A stretch of DNA of 44,122 nucleotides from a virus, in IMG/VR virus record IMGVR_UViG_3300050821_003815, positions 1 through 44,122 of that record; one strand, given 5' to 3'. Below, one piece after another: positions 7,023 through 15,374 of this stretch. The translations under genes were made by a program, and so were the position numbers. The notes under the pieces are model-generated. The model was not told the origin of the DNA. It saw only the letters and a list, made by a program, of their open reading frames with translations, and made no database searches. Numbering within the stretch: position 1 is the stretch's first letter; each line of letters opens with the position of its first letter.

Positions 7023-8348
7023 ATGACCGACACACCGAGAGCCGTAGCGATATGTCCCACAGCGGACCGCCCCACATATCTGCCCCTCGCTCTTGCGTGC
7101 TTCGCTCATCAAACCTACGCTAACAAGAAACTCGTTGTCATGGACAACGGCGTCAATCCGGTTGAGGCTCTCCTCTCCGGCATGGTTGGTGACATTCAAT
7201 ACGTCAGAGTCCCGCCTTACATTAACAAGCTCAATCACGGTCAGGCAGTGAATGCGTGCTGTGAGTTGGCTAGTGCGAATGACGTTATCTTGTCGTGGGA
7301 CGATGACGATTGGAGCGCACCTAACAGAATGCAGGAGCAGATAGACCGCCTCGTTGAAAGCGGCAAGTCTGTAACCGGCTATCACAATCTCCTGTTTTAC
7401 AACACGCAAGACGGCAAGACCTACAAGTACCTGTACAACGGACCGGGAATGTATGCCTCGGGTACAACGCAATGTTTCACTCGGGACTTTTGGAAGCGCA
7501 ATCCGTTTCCTGATAAGCCGAAAGGTGCGGACGGTGACTTTAGCAAGGTGGCGCAACGTCAAGGGCAGCTAATATCTGTCCCCGGCGTAGGAATCATGGT
7601 TGCTCGCTCTCATTCGGATTCCACTTGTCCGCCCAAGCTCGGGGCTAGACAATTCCCCTCTTTTCCTCGTGAGCAATTCCCGCCGCAGTTCTTTGAGGAC
7701 CTAGAACGTCTTTATAACGGACAACCAGCCGTGCTAACGACGCCTCGTGTCCTCATAGCAATTCTGTCTTGCCACAAGTACGCCGAGCGCCGTCAATTGC
7801 AACGCTCTACGTGGATTCAGCACCTACCAGAACACTTTGACTATCGCTTTTTCGTTGGCGAGCCGTTTACAGGCGGCGCTCAAGACGAGGTTTGCTTGCC
7901 AGTCCCGGACGATTACGACAACCTACCGCTCAAGACTCGCGCTATTTGCAATTGGGCGTATCAGCGTGGTTATAACTCAGTCTTCAAGATTGACGACGAC
8001 ACATTTGTGATGCCGGACCGTCTGGTTAAGCCGGACGCCGATTACACAGGTCACCTTCGCATAGACGCGCCTCACAATAGCGGCGTCAACTACGCTCGCG
8101 GCGGTTGCGGCTATTGGCTCTCGCGGCGCTCACTGCAATGCTTGATTGATGCGCCGGAGTTGCTCAAGCCTGGAATCGAGGACGGTCTAGTAGGAAAAGC
8201 TCTGTTGCGTTGCGGTATAGCGCCACAGCATGACGCTCGTTACGAAGCCGCGCCTCACAACGTTCCTAACCAAGACAACGACATTATTACTGCTCATTGT
8301 CCGAATCCCGCGTTAATGACAGACCTGAACAGGATACTACATAGGTAA
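7023..8348 (+). CDS. Two-domain glycosyltransferase (GT2-like plus GT31-like)
   Basis: This 441-aa protein carries two nucleotide-sugar transferase domains. Residues about 5-210 form a GT-A fold of the GT2 type, opening with VAICPTADRPTYLPLAL and carrying the metal-binding run SWDDDDWSAPNRM. Residues about 245-430 resemble GT31 beta-1,3-galactosyltransferases: RRQLQRSTWIQH near the start, the DxD motif KIDDDTFVMPDRL, GGCGYWLSRRSL and the IEDGLVGKAL box that matches the conserved ED(V) element. ATG 7023 has an AAGGA site; the longer frame from 6897 overlaps the opposite gene. No signal peptide is seen, so it acts in the cytoplasm. Likely substrates are host surface glycans or a phage component. 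It sits directly before the packaging genes. Confidence 0.85.
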   Translation: MTDTPRAVAICPTADRPTYLPLALACFAHQTYANKKLVVMDNGVNPVEALLSGMVGDIQYVRVPPYINKLNHGQAVNACCELASANDVILSWDDDDWSAPNRMQEQIDRLVESGKSVTGYHNLLFYNTQDGKTYKYLYNGPGMYASGTTQCFTRDFWKRNPFPDKPKGADGDFSKVAQRQGQLISVPGVGIMVARSHSDSTCPPKLGARQFPSFPREQFPPQFFEDLERLYNGQPAVLTTPRVLIAILSCHKYAERRQLQRSTWIQHLPEHFDYRFFVGEPFTGGAQDEVCLPVPDDYDNLPLKTRAICNWAYQRGYNSVFKIDDDTFVMPDRLVKPDADYTGHLRIDAPHNSGVNYARGGCGYWLSRRSLQCLIDAPELLKPGIEDGLVGKALLRCGIAPQHDARYEAAPHNVPNQDNDIITAHCPNPALMTDLNRILHR

Positions 8349-8350
8349 GT

Positions 8351-8719
8351 ATGTCTCAGCGTGGATTGAGAGAATGTGCTAAGTCCGATTGCTCGGCGCT
8401 CACAAACCAACGATTCTGTGACGCTCATAAAGACCATGACCGGCGCTCGTATGACAAGTTCCGGCGCAACCACGAGCTAAAGCGTCTATACGATACCGCA
8501 CAATGGCAATCTGTGCGTCAGGTAATCCTACAGCGTGACATTCTGTGCTCAATGTGTTTCCGAGCATTGAGCATGGTAGTGCACCACAAGATAGCCGCCG
8601 TGAAGTGGATTGCACAAGGCGGTGACTTTTATGACGTGAGCAACCTAGCCGGTTGCTGTAAGCCGTGCCATGACAGGCACACCGCAACTGTTGACTCAAC
8701 CTTTGCCGGTGCTCACTAA
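8351..8719 (+). CDS. HNH endonuclease
   Basis: This 122-aa protein begins two bases after the glycosyltransferase stop. The C-terminal half is a typical phage HNH domain: CSMC (Cys66, Cys69), the HH pair (His78-79), SNLAG with Asn98, and CKPCHDRH (Cys103, Cys106, His107), so both structural zinc cysteine pairs and the catalytic residues are present. An additional N-terminal Cys/His cluster (CAKSDCSALTNQRFCDAH) precedes it. HNH proteins encoded beside terminase commonly take part in cos cleavage with the terminase complex in HK97-like phages. Location directly upstream of TerS supports that role here. Confidence 0.92.
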   Translation: MSQRGLRECAKSDCSALTNQRFCDAHKDHDRRSYDKFRRNHELKRLYDTAQWQSVRQVILQRDILCSMCFRALSMVVHHKIAAVKWIAQGGDFYDVSNLAGCCKPCHDRHTATVDSTFAGAH

Positions 8720-8874
8720 CACTGCTGCTACTCCTACGCTTGTGACTGCGCTTACAGGGCTAGGGGTATGGGGTATCGAATCCCTAATTGTTTGACCTAG
8801 CCGTCCGCCGCGCCGCCTTTTTCGCGTATCCGCAAAACTGACAACCGGGTATCGCACTGACCACATTGGAAACC
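8720..8874 (+). other. Intergenic segment between HNH and TerS, possible cos region
   Basis: No gene is seen. The segment contains GGCTAGG paired with CCTAGCC across about 30 bases, enclosing GGGGTATGGGGTATC. Phages with HNH, TerS and TerL in this order often have cos sites nearby, so this is the best guess for a packaging site, made only from position and symmetry. Confidence 0.25.
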
Positions 8875-9261
8875 ATGAGCAGACCTCGCACTCCTACAGC
8901 AGTCCTAGACGCACGCGGCTCGTTTTTGCATGACTCTCAACGCCGACGTGAGGACCCGGCTACGTCGGGACCTCTCCCTCTTACTCCACCTGAGAACTTA
9001 AACGCTACCGAGCAAGCCGCCTGGGTTGAGCTTGTCTCTAACGCTCCCGCTCGCGTGCTCGCTAACGCGGATTACGCCGTTGTGGAGCTAACCGCAAAGC
9101 TCATAGTCAGAATGCGAGCGGACACGCTCAACGGAACGCAGACCGGACATTTGATTGCTTGCCTCGGACGGCTCGGTATGACGCCGAGCGACCGGAGCAA
9201 AGTCACGGCAGGCAAGGAGACCGCTAACAGCGAGTGGGACGAGCTAGGGGACGTTAACTAA
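8875..9261 (+). CDS. terS: Terminase small subunit (P27-like)
   Basis: This 128-aa protein has the usual layout of P27-family small terminases: a polar N-terminus rich in Pro and Arg (RRREDPATSGPLPL), a helix pair with NATEQAAWVELVSNAPA, then a long helical oligomerisation region (VVELTAKLIVRMRADTLNG) and LGRLGMTPSDRSKV near the C-terminus, which is typical of the family. It should recognise the packaging site and load TerL. ATG 8875 is used; an in-frame TTG lies nine bases upstream. Its stop overlaps the TerL start (TAATG, 9259-9263), indicating translational coupling. Confidence 0.9.
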   Translation: MSRPRTPTAVLDARGSFLHDSQRRREDPATSGPLPLTPPENLNATEQAAWVELVSNAPARVLANADYAVVELTAKLIVRMRADTLNGTQTGHLIACLGRLGMTPSDRSKVTAGKETANSEWDELGDVN

Positions 9262-11033
9262 TGCCTCTCGCTCCGGTGCATGTTGATAAGGCTAACGCCT
9301 ACGTTGCGGACATTCTGTCCGGCAAGATTGCCGCGTGTGTCTACGTCCAGGCGGCGTGTCAGCGGCAAGTCAACGACCTCAAAGCGAGCGAGGGCGAAAC
9401 GTACCCGTACCGCTTTGACATTCAAGCCGCCGAGCGTGTCTGCCGGGTAATAGAAAAGCTGCCGCACATTAAGGGTCCTCTCGCTGGACGACGACTCGTG
9501 TTAGAGCCGTGGCAGTGTTTCATTCTGACCACGGTTTTCGGTTGGCTCTCCAAGCTCACTGGTAAGCGCCGCTTTCGCCGTGCCTATACGGAGGTCCCCA
9601 AGGGTAACGGAAAGTCCGCGCTCTCGTCCGGCGTTGCAATCTACATGCTCACGCATGACGGCGAGGCGGGAGCCGAAATCTATAGCGCTGCCACAACGCG
9701 AGACCAAGCAAAGATCGTTTTCGGCGTTGCTCAAGCAATGTTGCGGAAAGTCCCCGAGCTTGTGACGAGAGCCGGGTTGGACGTGCGAGAGCACAGCATC
9801 AATAAGGCTGACATGTCGTGGTTTCGTCCGCTGTCGTCGGATGCGGACTCGCTTGAGGGCGTCAACCCTCACTTTGTCTGCATTGACGAGCTACACGCTC
9901 ATAAGACCCGCGAGCTTTACGACAACATAATCACCGCCGCCGTAAAGCGAGACCAGCCGCTTATATGGAGCATTACCACGGCGGGAAGCAACCGCGCCGG
10001 TGTCTGCTATGAGGTCCGCTCCTACACGCTCAAGATTCTCATGGGACCGGCGAAAGACGAGCAGACTTTCGGCATTGTCTACACCACGGATGAGGGAGAC
10101 GATTGGGCGGACTCTAAAACGTGGGTCAAGGCTAACCCGAATTGGGGCGTGTCCGTTTACGCGGACGCCATAGCACTGGAAGCACACGAGGCAATACAAC
10201 TAGCGAGCAAGCAAGCGGCTTTCAAGACCAAGCACCTTAACGTGTGGGTCAATGCTGACTCGGCTTGGCTGGACATGCGGAAGTTTGAGGCGTGCGCTGA
10301 TGAGACCCTTACGCTCGATAAGTGCGCTGGTCAACATTGCAACGCAGGTCTTGACCTCGCGTCCAAGCTAGACCTTGCTTGTGCAATGAAGCTTTTTACA
10401 GAAGTGGTTGACGGCAAGCGTCATTACTCAGCTTTCGGGACCTACTGGTTACCCGAGGTCACGATTGAGCAAGCCGCTAACTCCCAGTACCAGGGATGGG
10501 AAGCCGAGGGACGGCTCAACAAGTGTGACGGCGAGACTAACGACTTTGACGTGATAGAGGCGGCTCTCCGTAGGGACGCCGCCGCGTATCAATGCGAGCT
10601 TGACTTTGACGAATGGCGAGCAACGGACATAACCAACCACTTAATTAAGGAGGGCGTGACCTGCGTTGAGATTCGCAAGAACGCACACACGTTTGACCCG
10701 GCAATGCGTGAGCTTGAGGCGGCGATTGTTGAAAAGCGCTTTCACTACGACGGGGACCCGGTGCTTACATGGGCGCTCTCTAACGTGGTCTGTCACCGGG
10801 ACGCGAATGACAACCTTTTCCCTCGCAAGGAAAGACCCGAAAACAAGATAGACCCAGCTGTTGCTTTGCTCATGGCGATGTCCCGTGCCATGACTGCCGA
10901 GCTTGACAGCGGAGACGGCATTAACGCCTTTGGTGTTTGCCAGTATTCAGGATGCCCCAGCCTCGCGATAGGGGAGTTGCATAGCGGAGTGTTTGTGTTC
11001 CGATGCGAGGCTCACAGGATACAAGACGCCTGA
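9261..11033 (+). CDS. terL: Terminase large subunit
   Basis: This 590-aa packaging motor has an N-terminal ATPase with Walker A PKGNGKSA (residues 113-120) and Walker B VCIDE (Asp209, Glu210), followed by the coupling segment SITTAGS. The C-terminal RNase H-like nuclease starts with GLDLASKLD (Asp365). The last 45 residues hold a Cys/His set (CQYSGCPSLAIGELHSG, then CEAH) that would form a small zinc finger, an addition not present in most HK97-type TerL proteins. It cuts concatemers and pumps DNA through the portal. It overlaps terS by one base. Downstream there is a 284-base gene-free gap and then a gene on the opposite strand. Confidence 0.96.
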   Translation: MPLAPVHVDKANAYVADILSGKIAACVYVQAACQRQVNDLKASEGETYPYRFDIQAAERVCRVIEKLPHIKGPLAGRRLVLEPWQCFILTTVFGWLSKLTGKRRFRRAYTEVPKGNGKSALSSGVAIYMLTHDGEAGAEIYSAATTRDQAKIVFGVAQAMLRKVPELVTRAGLDVREHSINKADMSWFRPLSSDADSLEGVNPHFVCIDELHAHKTRELYDNIITAAVKRDQPLIWSITTAGSNRAGVCYEVRSYTLKILMGPAKDEQTFGIVYTTDEGDDWADSKTWVKANPNWGVSVYADAIALEAHEAIQLASKQAAFKTKHLNVWVNADSAWLDMRKFEACADETLTLDKCAGQHCNAGLDLASKLDLACAMKLFTEVVDGKRHYSAFGTYWLPEVTIEQAANSQYQGWEAEGRLNKCDGETNDFDVIEAALRRDAAAYQCELDFDEWRATDITNHLIKEGVTCVEIRKNAHTFDPAMRELEAAIVEKRFHYDGDPVLTWALSNVVCHRDANDNLFPRKERPENKIDPAVALLMAMSRAMTAELDSGDGINAFGVCQYSGCPSLAIGELHSGVFVFRCEAHRIQDA

Positions 11034-11317
11034 AGTGTGATAGCGTGGACTCGACCTCTAGGACAGCGTTGGCGAGTTTCTACGTATCGGACACAGATTG
11101 GTATTCGATTGGGGGATTTTGAGTGCAATCGGGATTTTTCGCCAACAATCCCACGTAGGCGTGCTTGATCGAAACTCTTCGGCGCACCCGTCGGCCACCC
11201 GACGAACCCACCCGCGTATAACGAACTTGACTCGACCCAGACCAAGTTCAACCGAACTAAAGTCAGCAAACCGTCGCTCAGATGCGATCCTCGCCCGCAG
11301 TGGCGAATGGGATACGT
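11034..11317. other. Gene-free convergent interval
   Basis: No gene is seen between TerL and the leftward secreted-protein gene. A weak inverted repeat GGGATT/AATCCC (11131-11136/11147-11152) is present, without a T-run on either side, so no clear terminator separates the two convergent genes. Confidence 0.4.
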
Positions 11318-11824
11318 TTAGTCGGTTTTCATTCCTATTTGCCAGTAGACGCTCAGCGGTCCTGAGACAACGACGCCACCACCGTAGCCAACGAACTGGA
11401 TAGTCAGAATGTCGCCTATGCCGAAGGTTTCTTCGGAGGGATTGTAGAAGCACTGAGAGGGTGTGCTCTCAGTCTGACCGATATTGAAGTTGCAGGACGA
11501 TACGACATTGACTATTCCACTCGTGTGGGTCACCATTAGGTTCATTGCCACGCTAACGATTGGCGGCTTCGACAGTTGCGCTGCCATGGTTTTCACGGTG
11601 TAAGCGGCTTGGGGAGCCCAGGAGCACTCAGGTTCCGTGTAGTTGACTAATCCAGTACTAGAACAAGGTTGTAGCGGACCCACTGGTGAGAATATCCACC
11701 AGGCTACATCCGCTACTGTGCGGACCACTACCGCGCCTTCTCCGACTGGAACTGGCTGGACTTTGCCAAAGGTGAATGTTGAAAGACTGAGTAGCGCTAT
11801 TGCGACTATCATTACTTTCTTCAT
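11318..11824 (-). CDS. Secreted hypothetical protein (moron)
   Basis: This 168-aa protein begins MKKVMIVAIALLSLSTFTFG, a clear Sec signal peptide, probably cut near residue 20. The mature part is beta-rich with four cysteines (QPCSS, PECSW, SSCNF, SQCFY), consistent with two disulfides, and ends in a run of alternating hydrophobics (GGGVVVSGPLSVYW). ATG 11824 has a perfect AAGGAG site, and TACAAT lies upstream on the same strand, so it has its own expression signals. It is inserted, in reverse, between TerL and the portal cluster. The family is unknown to me; it is likely exported by the lysogen. Confidence 0.8.
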   Translation of the reverse strand: MKKVMIVAIALLSLSTFTFGKVQPVPVGEGAVVVRTVADVAWWIFSPVGPLQPCSSTGLVNYTEPECSWAPQAAYTVKTMAAQLSKPPIVSVAMNLMVTHTSGIVNVVSSCNFNIGQTESTPSQCFYNPSEETFGIGDILTIQFVGYGGGVVVSGPLSVYWQIGMKTD

Positions 11825-12011
11825 GTGTTTCTCCTTCTGAATTGTACTGCACCGTACTGTCAGGCGCACAAGCCCCGGAACATTACAGGGATAACTGTCG
11901 AAAACAGGCCATAGCACAAGGGTGCGCCGTTTGTCGCCCTCTCAGCACCTTGCGGGGTCCAAATCCTCGCTATCACGCCTAAAAAGCCAATACTAACCAG
12001 CAAAGGGACAT

Positions 12012-12164
12012 ATGCCAAATCGTTTTGTCTTACTGAGCCTGCTCATGGGAGGGGCTCTCATTGTAATCGGCTCCGCCCTAATCTTTCACCCTCTCGGATT
12101 CATTGTCAGCGGGGGATTCCTGCTCGCGGTTGCTCGGGTAGCAAACAAAGGACGTAATCAGTAA
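12012..12164 (+). CDS. Small membrane protein, 50 aa
   Basis: ATG 12012 follows AAAGGGA and opens a 50-aa frame with two hydrophobic helices (LLSLLMGGALIVIGSALI and FIVSGGFLLAVARVA) separated by HPLG. The C-terminus is basic (NKGRNQ). Its stop overlaps the portal ATG (TAATG, 12162-12166), so it is translationally coupled to the portal gene. Two-helix size and topology would fit a holin-like or small regulatory membrane protein, but position in front of the portal is not where a holin is expected. Confidence 0.65.
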   Translation: MPNRFVLLSLLMGGALIVIGSALIFHPLGFIVSGGFLLAVARVANKGRNQ

Positions 12165-13849
12165 TGTCAACCCTCAGACAAGAGTTTAGAGATTTCGTTG
12201 CCGCCGTTGTGTCATTCCCGCAAGACTTTCTAGGGGCGTTCGGACTTCCGCCTTCCGAGTCCGGCGCGATAGTCAACGAGTTCTCCTCAATCCAAGTCGG
12301 CTCATACCTCGCGTGTATTCGCGTGATTAGTGACGCTGTAAGCTCGTTGCCTCTCAAAGTGTACGAACGCAAGGCAGACGGCTCCGAGGTTGTTGCTTTT
12401 GACCATCCCCTATTTTCGGTCCTGCATACCCAGCCTAACCCGGAAGTGACCGCCGCCGATTATCGGCAGACAGCACAAGTCCACATTCTCACTACCGGCA
12501 ACACCTACGGAGAGATTGTCCGCAACAATGGCGGTCAACCTGTAGCGGTCTATCTTCGCTCGCCGTTTACGACCGTGCCCTATCGCAACCAGCAAGGCGA
12601 GCTAATTTACAAGACGCACGATGACCCTAGCGGCGGAGAGCGCGTAATCTCTGCTATCAACTGTCTCCACGTTAAGGGTATGGGTATTGACTCGCTAGTG
12701 GGTCTCTCGCCGGTCAAGTATTACGCTCGTGAGATTCTCGGTATCGAAATCGCGGCTCAGTCCTACAGCGCAAAGTTCTTCGCCAACCAAGCAACACCCT
12801 CGGGCTATCTGCAATCACCCGGCAACCTCAAGCCGGACCAGAAAGTAAAAGCATTGCAGTCCTGGATGCAAGCGCACGGCAAGGGTAATAGCCACATGCC
12901 TGCGTTGTTAGAGCAGGGTTGGAAGTGGGAGACCACGGGTATCAATCCCGAGGAAGCTCAACTCCTACAACTCCGCGAGTTTAACCGTGAGCAGATATGC
13001 TCTGCTTTCGGCGTCCCAGAACACATGATAGGCGGTAAGGAAGATACCAAGGCTAACGCAGAACAGAAGGCACGGGAGTTCTTGCTTTTCTGCGTCAAGC
13101 CGTGGCTCCGCAAATGGGAGCAAGCCATCAACAGCAAGCTCTTTCCCACCAACGGACGTAACGCTAACAAATACTTTCCCAAGTTCGACACCACGGAACT
13201 TGAGCAAGCCGACTACAAGACCATGATTCAAGGTCTACAGATGGCTCGTTACGCCGGTCTTATCACCGCACAAGAGGGACGCAAGCAACTCGGTTACAAC
13301 CCGTACGAGAAGAAACAGCTAACCTCGAAAGACCCCGCCGACAAGTTGCTTTTGCCCGTCAACATGGTCTTTGTCACAGAGGAAACCCTGGAAAATGACC
13401 CGGACGTACCCATGCCGGGAAAGGACACCGAGTCCGAAGGTGAGAACACGCCTGTAGCTCCCAAGGACACGCCCTCAGATACCGAGAAAAACTCACACGA
13501 CCGAGAGGTCAAGCACTATTTCAAGCTCTTTGCTCCCGCTTTCGCGGATGCTTTAGGGCGCATTAACGCCCGTAAGAAGCCCGTTGACGGGGACTTTCAG
13601 CGTACATTCTCGCCTATTCTGACCAGCATTGCAGCGGCTTTCGCTTTCAGTCCCGAGGCTGACGAGCCGGGAGACATGCCTCTCTCGGAAGAGTTGCGCG
13701 GCTTTGTCCAGGATTACATCTCCGCTATGGCGTTCCGCTCGGCAGAATGGAGCAAAGGCAAGGTTGCCGAGATTGCCGCTATCGAGCTTCGCAGAGCTGT
13801 CACCGCCCTTCGAGATAAGGCGCAATCGCAAATGACAACAGAGGAGTAA
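12164..13849 (+). CDS. Portal protein (HK97 type)
   Basis: This 561-aa protein forms the dodecameric ring at the DNA-entry vertex. Family features are the N-terminal VGSYLACIRVISDAVSSLPL, FDHPLFSVLHTQPNPE, the TTGNTYGEI segment, the KGMGIDSLVGLSPV motif and FGVPEHMIGG near residue 285. These match HK97-family portals (Phage_portal). The core ends near residue 390. The remaining 170 residues are a polar linker (PMPGKDTESEGENTP) and a helical C-terminal domain, which makes it longer than the usual 400-430 aa. It is followed five bases later by the prohead protease, as in HK97. Confidence 0.96.
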   Translation: MSTLRQEFRDFVAAVVSFPQDFLGAFGLPPSESGAIVNEFSSIQVGSYLACIRVISDAVSSLPLKVYERKADGSEVVAFDHPLFSVLHTQPNPEVTAADYRQTAQVHILTTGNTYGEIVRNNGGQPVAVYLRSPFTTVPYRNQQGELIYKTHDDPSGGERVISAINCLHVKGMGIDSLVGLSPVKYYAREILGIEIAAQSYSAKFFANQATPSGYLQSPGNLKPDQKVKALQSWMQAHGKGNSHMPALLEQGWKWETTGINPEEAQLLQLREFNREQICSAFGVPEHMIGGKEDTKANAEQKAREFLLFCVKPWLRKWEQAINSKLFPTNGRNANKYFPKFDTTELEQADYKTMIQGLQMARYAGLITAQEGRKQLGYNPYEKKQLTSKDPADKLLLPVNMVFVTEETLENDPDVPMPGKDTESEGENTPVAPKDTPSDTEKNSHDREVKHYFKLFAPAFADALGRINARKKPVDGDFQRTFSPILTSIAAAFAFSPEADEPGDMPLSEELRGFVQDYISAMAFRSAEWSKGKVAEIAAIELRRAVTALRDKAQSQMTTEE

Positions 13850-13854
13850 CAAGA

Positions 13855-14460
13855 ATGAGCACACCACGTAAAGAGTACAGGATTTTCAAGACTACCGTCC
13901 GTGCAAAGGCGGACAGTCCGCAGATTGAGGGATACGCTGCCGTTTTCAACGTCTCGGCAGACTTAGGCTTTCTCACAGAGCGGATTGCTCCGGGTGCTTT
14001 TACCCGTGCCATTGCCGACAAGCAAGACGTGCGGTGTCTCTTTAACCATGACCCTAACAACGTCCTCGGACGCACCAAGAGCGGGACGCTCACCCTCAGC
14101 GAGGATAATACCGGCTTGAGTTATGTGTGCGATATGCCAGATACACAGATTGGTAGAGACGTACACACGATGATTACTCGCGGTGACGTTGACCAGTGTT
14201 CGTTCGGATTCATTGTCACGAAGGAGCAAGTCTCATACAAGGACGACGGGACTTGTTTACGTCAGATACAGGATTGCGACTTGTTTGACGTATCTCCCGT
14301 GACCTACCCGGCGTATGAGTCAACGAGCGTTGAGGCACGGAGCAACGAGGCGGCGTTAAAGACCTACCAGCTCGACGTGATATCCGCCGACAAACAGTCC
14401 TTAGACCATGAGATTGCCAAGCGGCTAACCTATCTCGCGGCGTTAAGCCTATCCAGGTAA
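13855..14460 (+). CDS. Prohead maturation protease (S78 family)
   Basis: This 201-aa serine protease of the HK97 gp4 type has the catalytic His65 in CLFNHDPNNVLGR and Ser116 in QCSFGF. The N-terminal IEGYAAVFN and PGAFTRAI and the later FDVSPVTYPAYEST are all hallmark segments. It should cut the capsid delta domain during head maturation. GAGGAG lies eight bases before the ATG. In most relatives the capsid gene follows within a few dozen bases; here 914 bases with a promoter, a hairpin-rich segment and an antisense gene intervene. Confidence 0.95.
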   Translation: MSTPRKEYRIFKTTVRAKADSPQIEGYAAVFNVSADLGFLTERIAPGAFTRAIADKQDVRCLFNHDPNNVLGRTKSGTLTLSEDNTGLSYVCDMPDTQIGRDVHTMITRGDVDQCSFGFIVTKEQVSYKDDGTCLRQIQDCDLFDVSPVTYPAYESTSVEARSNEAALKTYQLDVISADKQSLDHEIAKRLTYLAALSLSR

Positions 14461-14463
14461 CGC

Positions 14464-14491
14464 TTGGGATAGACGACTTATAGTGTATAAT
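14464..14491 (+). promoter_or_regulatory. Sigma-70-type promoter after the protease gene
   Basis: TTGGGA (14464-14469) and a perfect TATAAT (14486-14491) are separated by 16 bp, beginning three bases after the protease stop codon. It would start a transcript near 14498 that runs through the hairpin-rich segment towards the capsid gene. Confidence 0.55.
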
Positions 14492-14833
14492 AAGAGGATA
14501 ATTGAAGCATAGGTCAGACTGTTAGAGCGGACCTTCGTAGCACGCCTCGTTGGGGTCACAATAAGCGAGGCTTTAGAGTAACCGCCGACCGACAAACAAC
14601 GGGCTACCCCATAGATACAAGGTCAACTCCAGACGAAATCCGGGTAATGCTGCCGTAGTCGAACGGCTCACACACGCTGTATCCCGGTCCTACGTGGTGC
14701 CTCGAAAGAGGTTCAATAAGCCTGGAAACGGCTCGCCTACCATTCACTGCTTCCGTAGGTTTCCTTGGTCTTATCTCCTGCTCTCCTGCATGGAATTAGA
14801 TAACACCACGAGGGAAGGCGTGTGTCTAATTCC
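14492..14833 (+). ncRNA. Hairpin-rich gene-free segment; candidate structured RNA
   Basis: Downstream of a consensus -10 there is no supportable gene, but there is a run of consecutive stem-loops: GCCTCG/CGAGGC (14544-14549/14566-14571); CCGGG/CCCGG (14640-14644/14683-14687) enclosing GCCG/CGGC; CCTC-GAAA-GAGG with a GNRA tetraloop (14700-14711); AGCC/GGCT (14719-14733); CCTAC/GTAGG (about 14735-14759); and GGAATTAGA/TCTAATTCC (14792-14800/14825-14833) with an inner ACAC/GTGT. Such a train of hairpins suggests a folded RNA, either a free noncoding RNA or a long 5' leader for the capsid gene. No known RNA family was recognised. Confidence 0.35.
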
Positions 14834-14852
14834 AGCCTTCCAATGCCTATCA

Positions 14853-15134
14853 TCAAATGGCGGCTGTATAACAGTCTATATGACTTCCATAGCAGTTCGT
14901 TTTGTGCCCCCAACAGCATTCATATGCATATTCTCCGTTTGGAGCAAATCGGATTAGCTTCTCGCCCTCGTGGCTTCCCTTTATGGCAACGGTTGCGCGT
15001 GCAGTGAAAGACGTTTGATCTCCAGTTGTCTGATACGTTGCGTTTGGGTTGGCACGCACATGGGTGTAGGCTCCCGCGAAGGTCAGCCGATTCCGTACTG
15101 CTCCAGCGTGTCGTCCGATATTTGCTTTTGTCAT
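14853..15134 (-). CDS. Hypothetical protein, 93 aa, antisense between protease and capsid
   Basis: ATG 15134 is preceded on its strand by AAGGGGG (spacing about 4-5), a strong ribosome site, and a TTGCCT-17-TATAGG promoter-like pair lies about 70 bases upstream. The product has a basic N-terminal half (MTKANIGRHAGAVRNRL), a Thr/Ala-rich middle and a cysteine cluster near the end (ECCWGHKTNCYGSHIDC), and no signal peptide. I do not recognise the family. It looks like another moron, opposed to the capsid operon. The hairpin at 14792-14833 lies just past its stop. Confidence 0.55.
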   Translation of the reverse strand: MTKANIGRHAGAVRNRLTFAGAYTHVRANPNATYQTTGDQTSFTARATVAIKGSHEGEKLIRFAPNGEYAYECCWGHKTNCYGSHIDCYTAAI

Positions 15135-15374
15135 TCAACCCCCTTTTTTCCTTTCCGCGCGGTCCCACGCCGCTTCCATTTCTTCTAGCAGAACTCCCTA
15201 TACTAACCAGTTTGTAGAAAGGCAAGAAGCCTTCCGATAGTTCGTAGCTATTCGCGACGTTGCCCGGATGCGGGCTGGCTCAGGAAGCAAGACGCCTCGT
15301 GAATAGAACGTGAGTGACTCCGCGAGGTGCGGTTGTCAGCCCCGTAACAAATCCCTTTTAGCAACGGAGCACTT
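15135..15374 (+). other. Capsid leader region
   Basis: No gene is seen. Short hairpins are present: AAGGC/GCCTT (15220-15234 area), GCCCG-GATG-CGGGC (about 15263-15276) and CCTCG/CGAGG further down. They continue the folded character of the upstream segment and would form the immediate 5' leader of the capsid mRNA. Confidence 0.3.

Noticed and set aside
8750-8805. tRNA-like T arm (GGGGTATCGAATCCC) between HNH and TerS
   Set aside because: The loop does not match TTCGANN, and no anticodon arm or acceptor stem can be drawn around it.
11058-11453. Minus-strand 131-codon frame after TerL
   Set aside because: It overlaps the end of the secreted-protein gene in another frame, and the sequence is Arg/Ser-rich and low in structure.
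12012-12164. Small two-helix protein as the phage holin
   Set aside because: It is coupled to the portal gene and there is no endolysin nearby, so a holin call is not supported.
14694-14957. Plus-strand 87-codon frame in the hairpin-rich segment
   Set aside because: It starts inside a hairpin, has no ribosome site, and its second half is antisense to a better-supported minus-strand gene.
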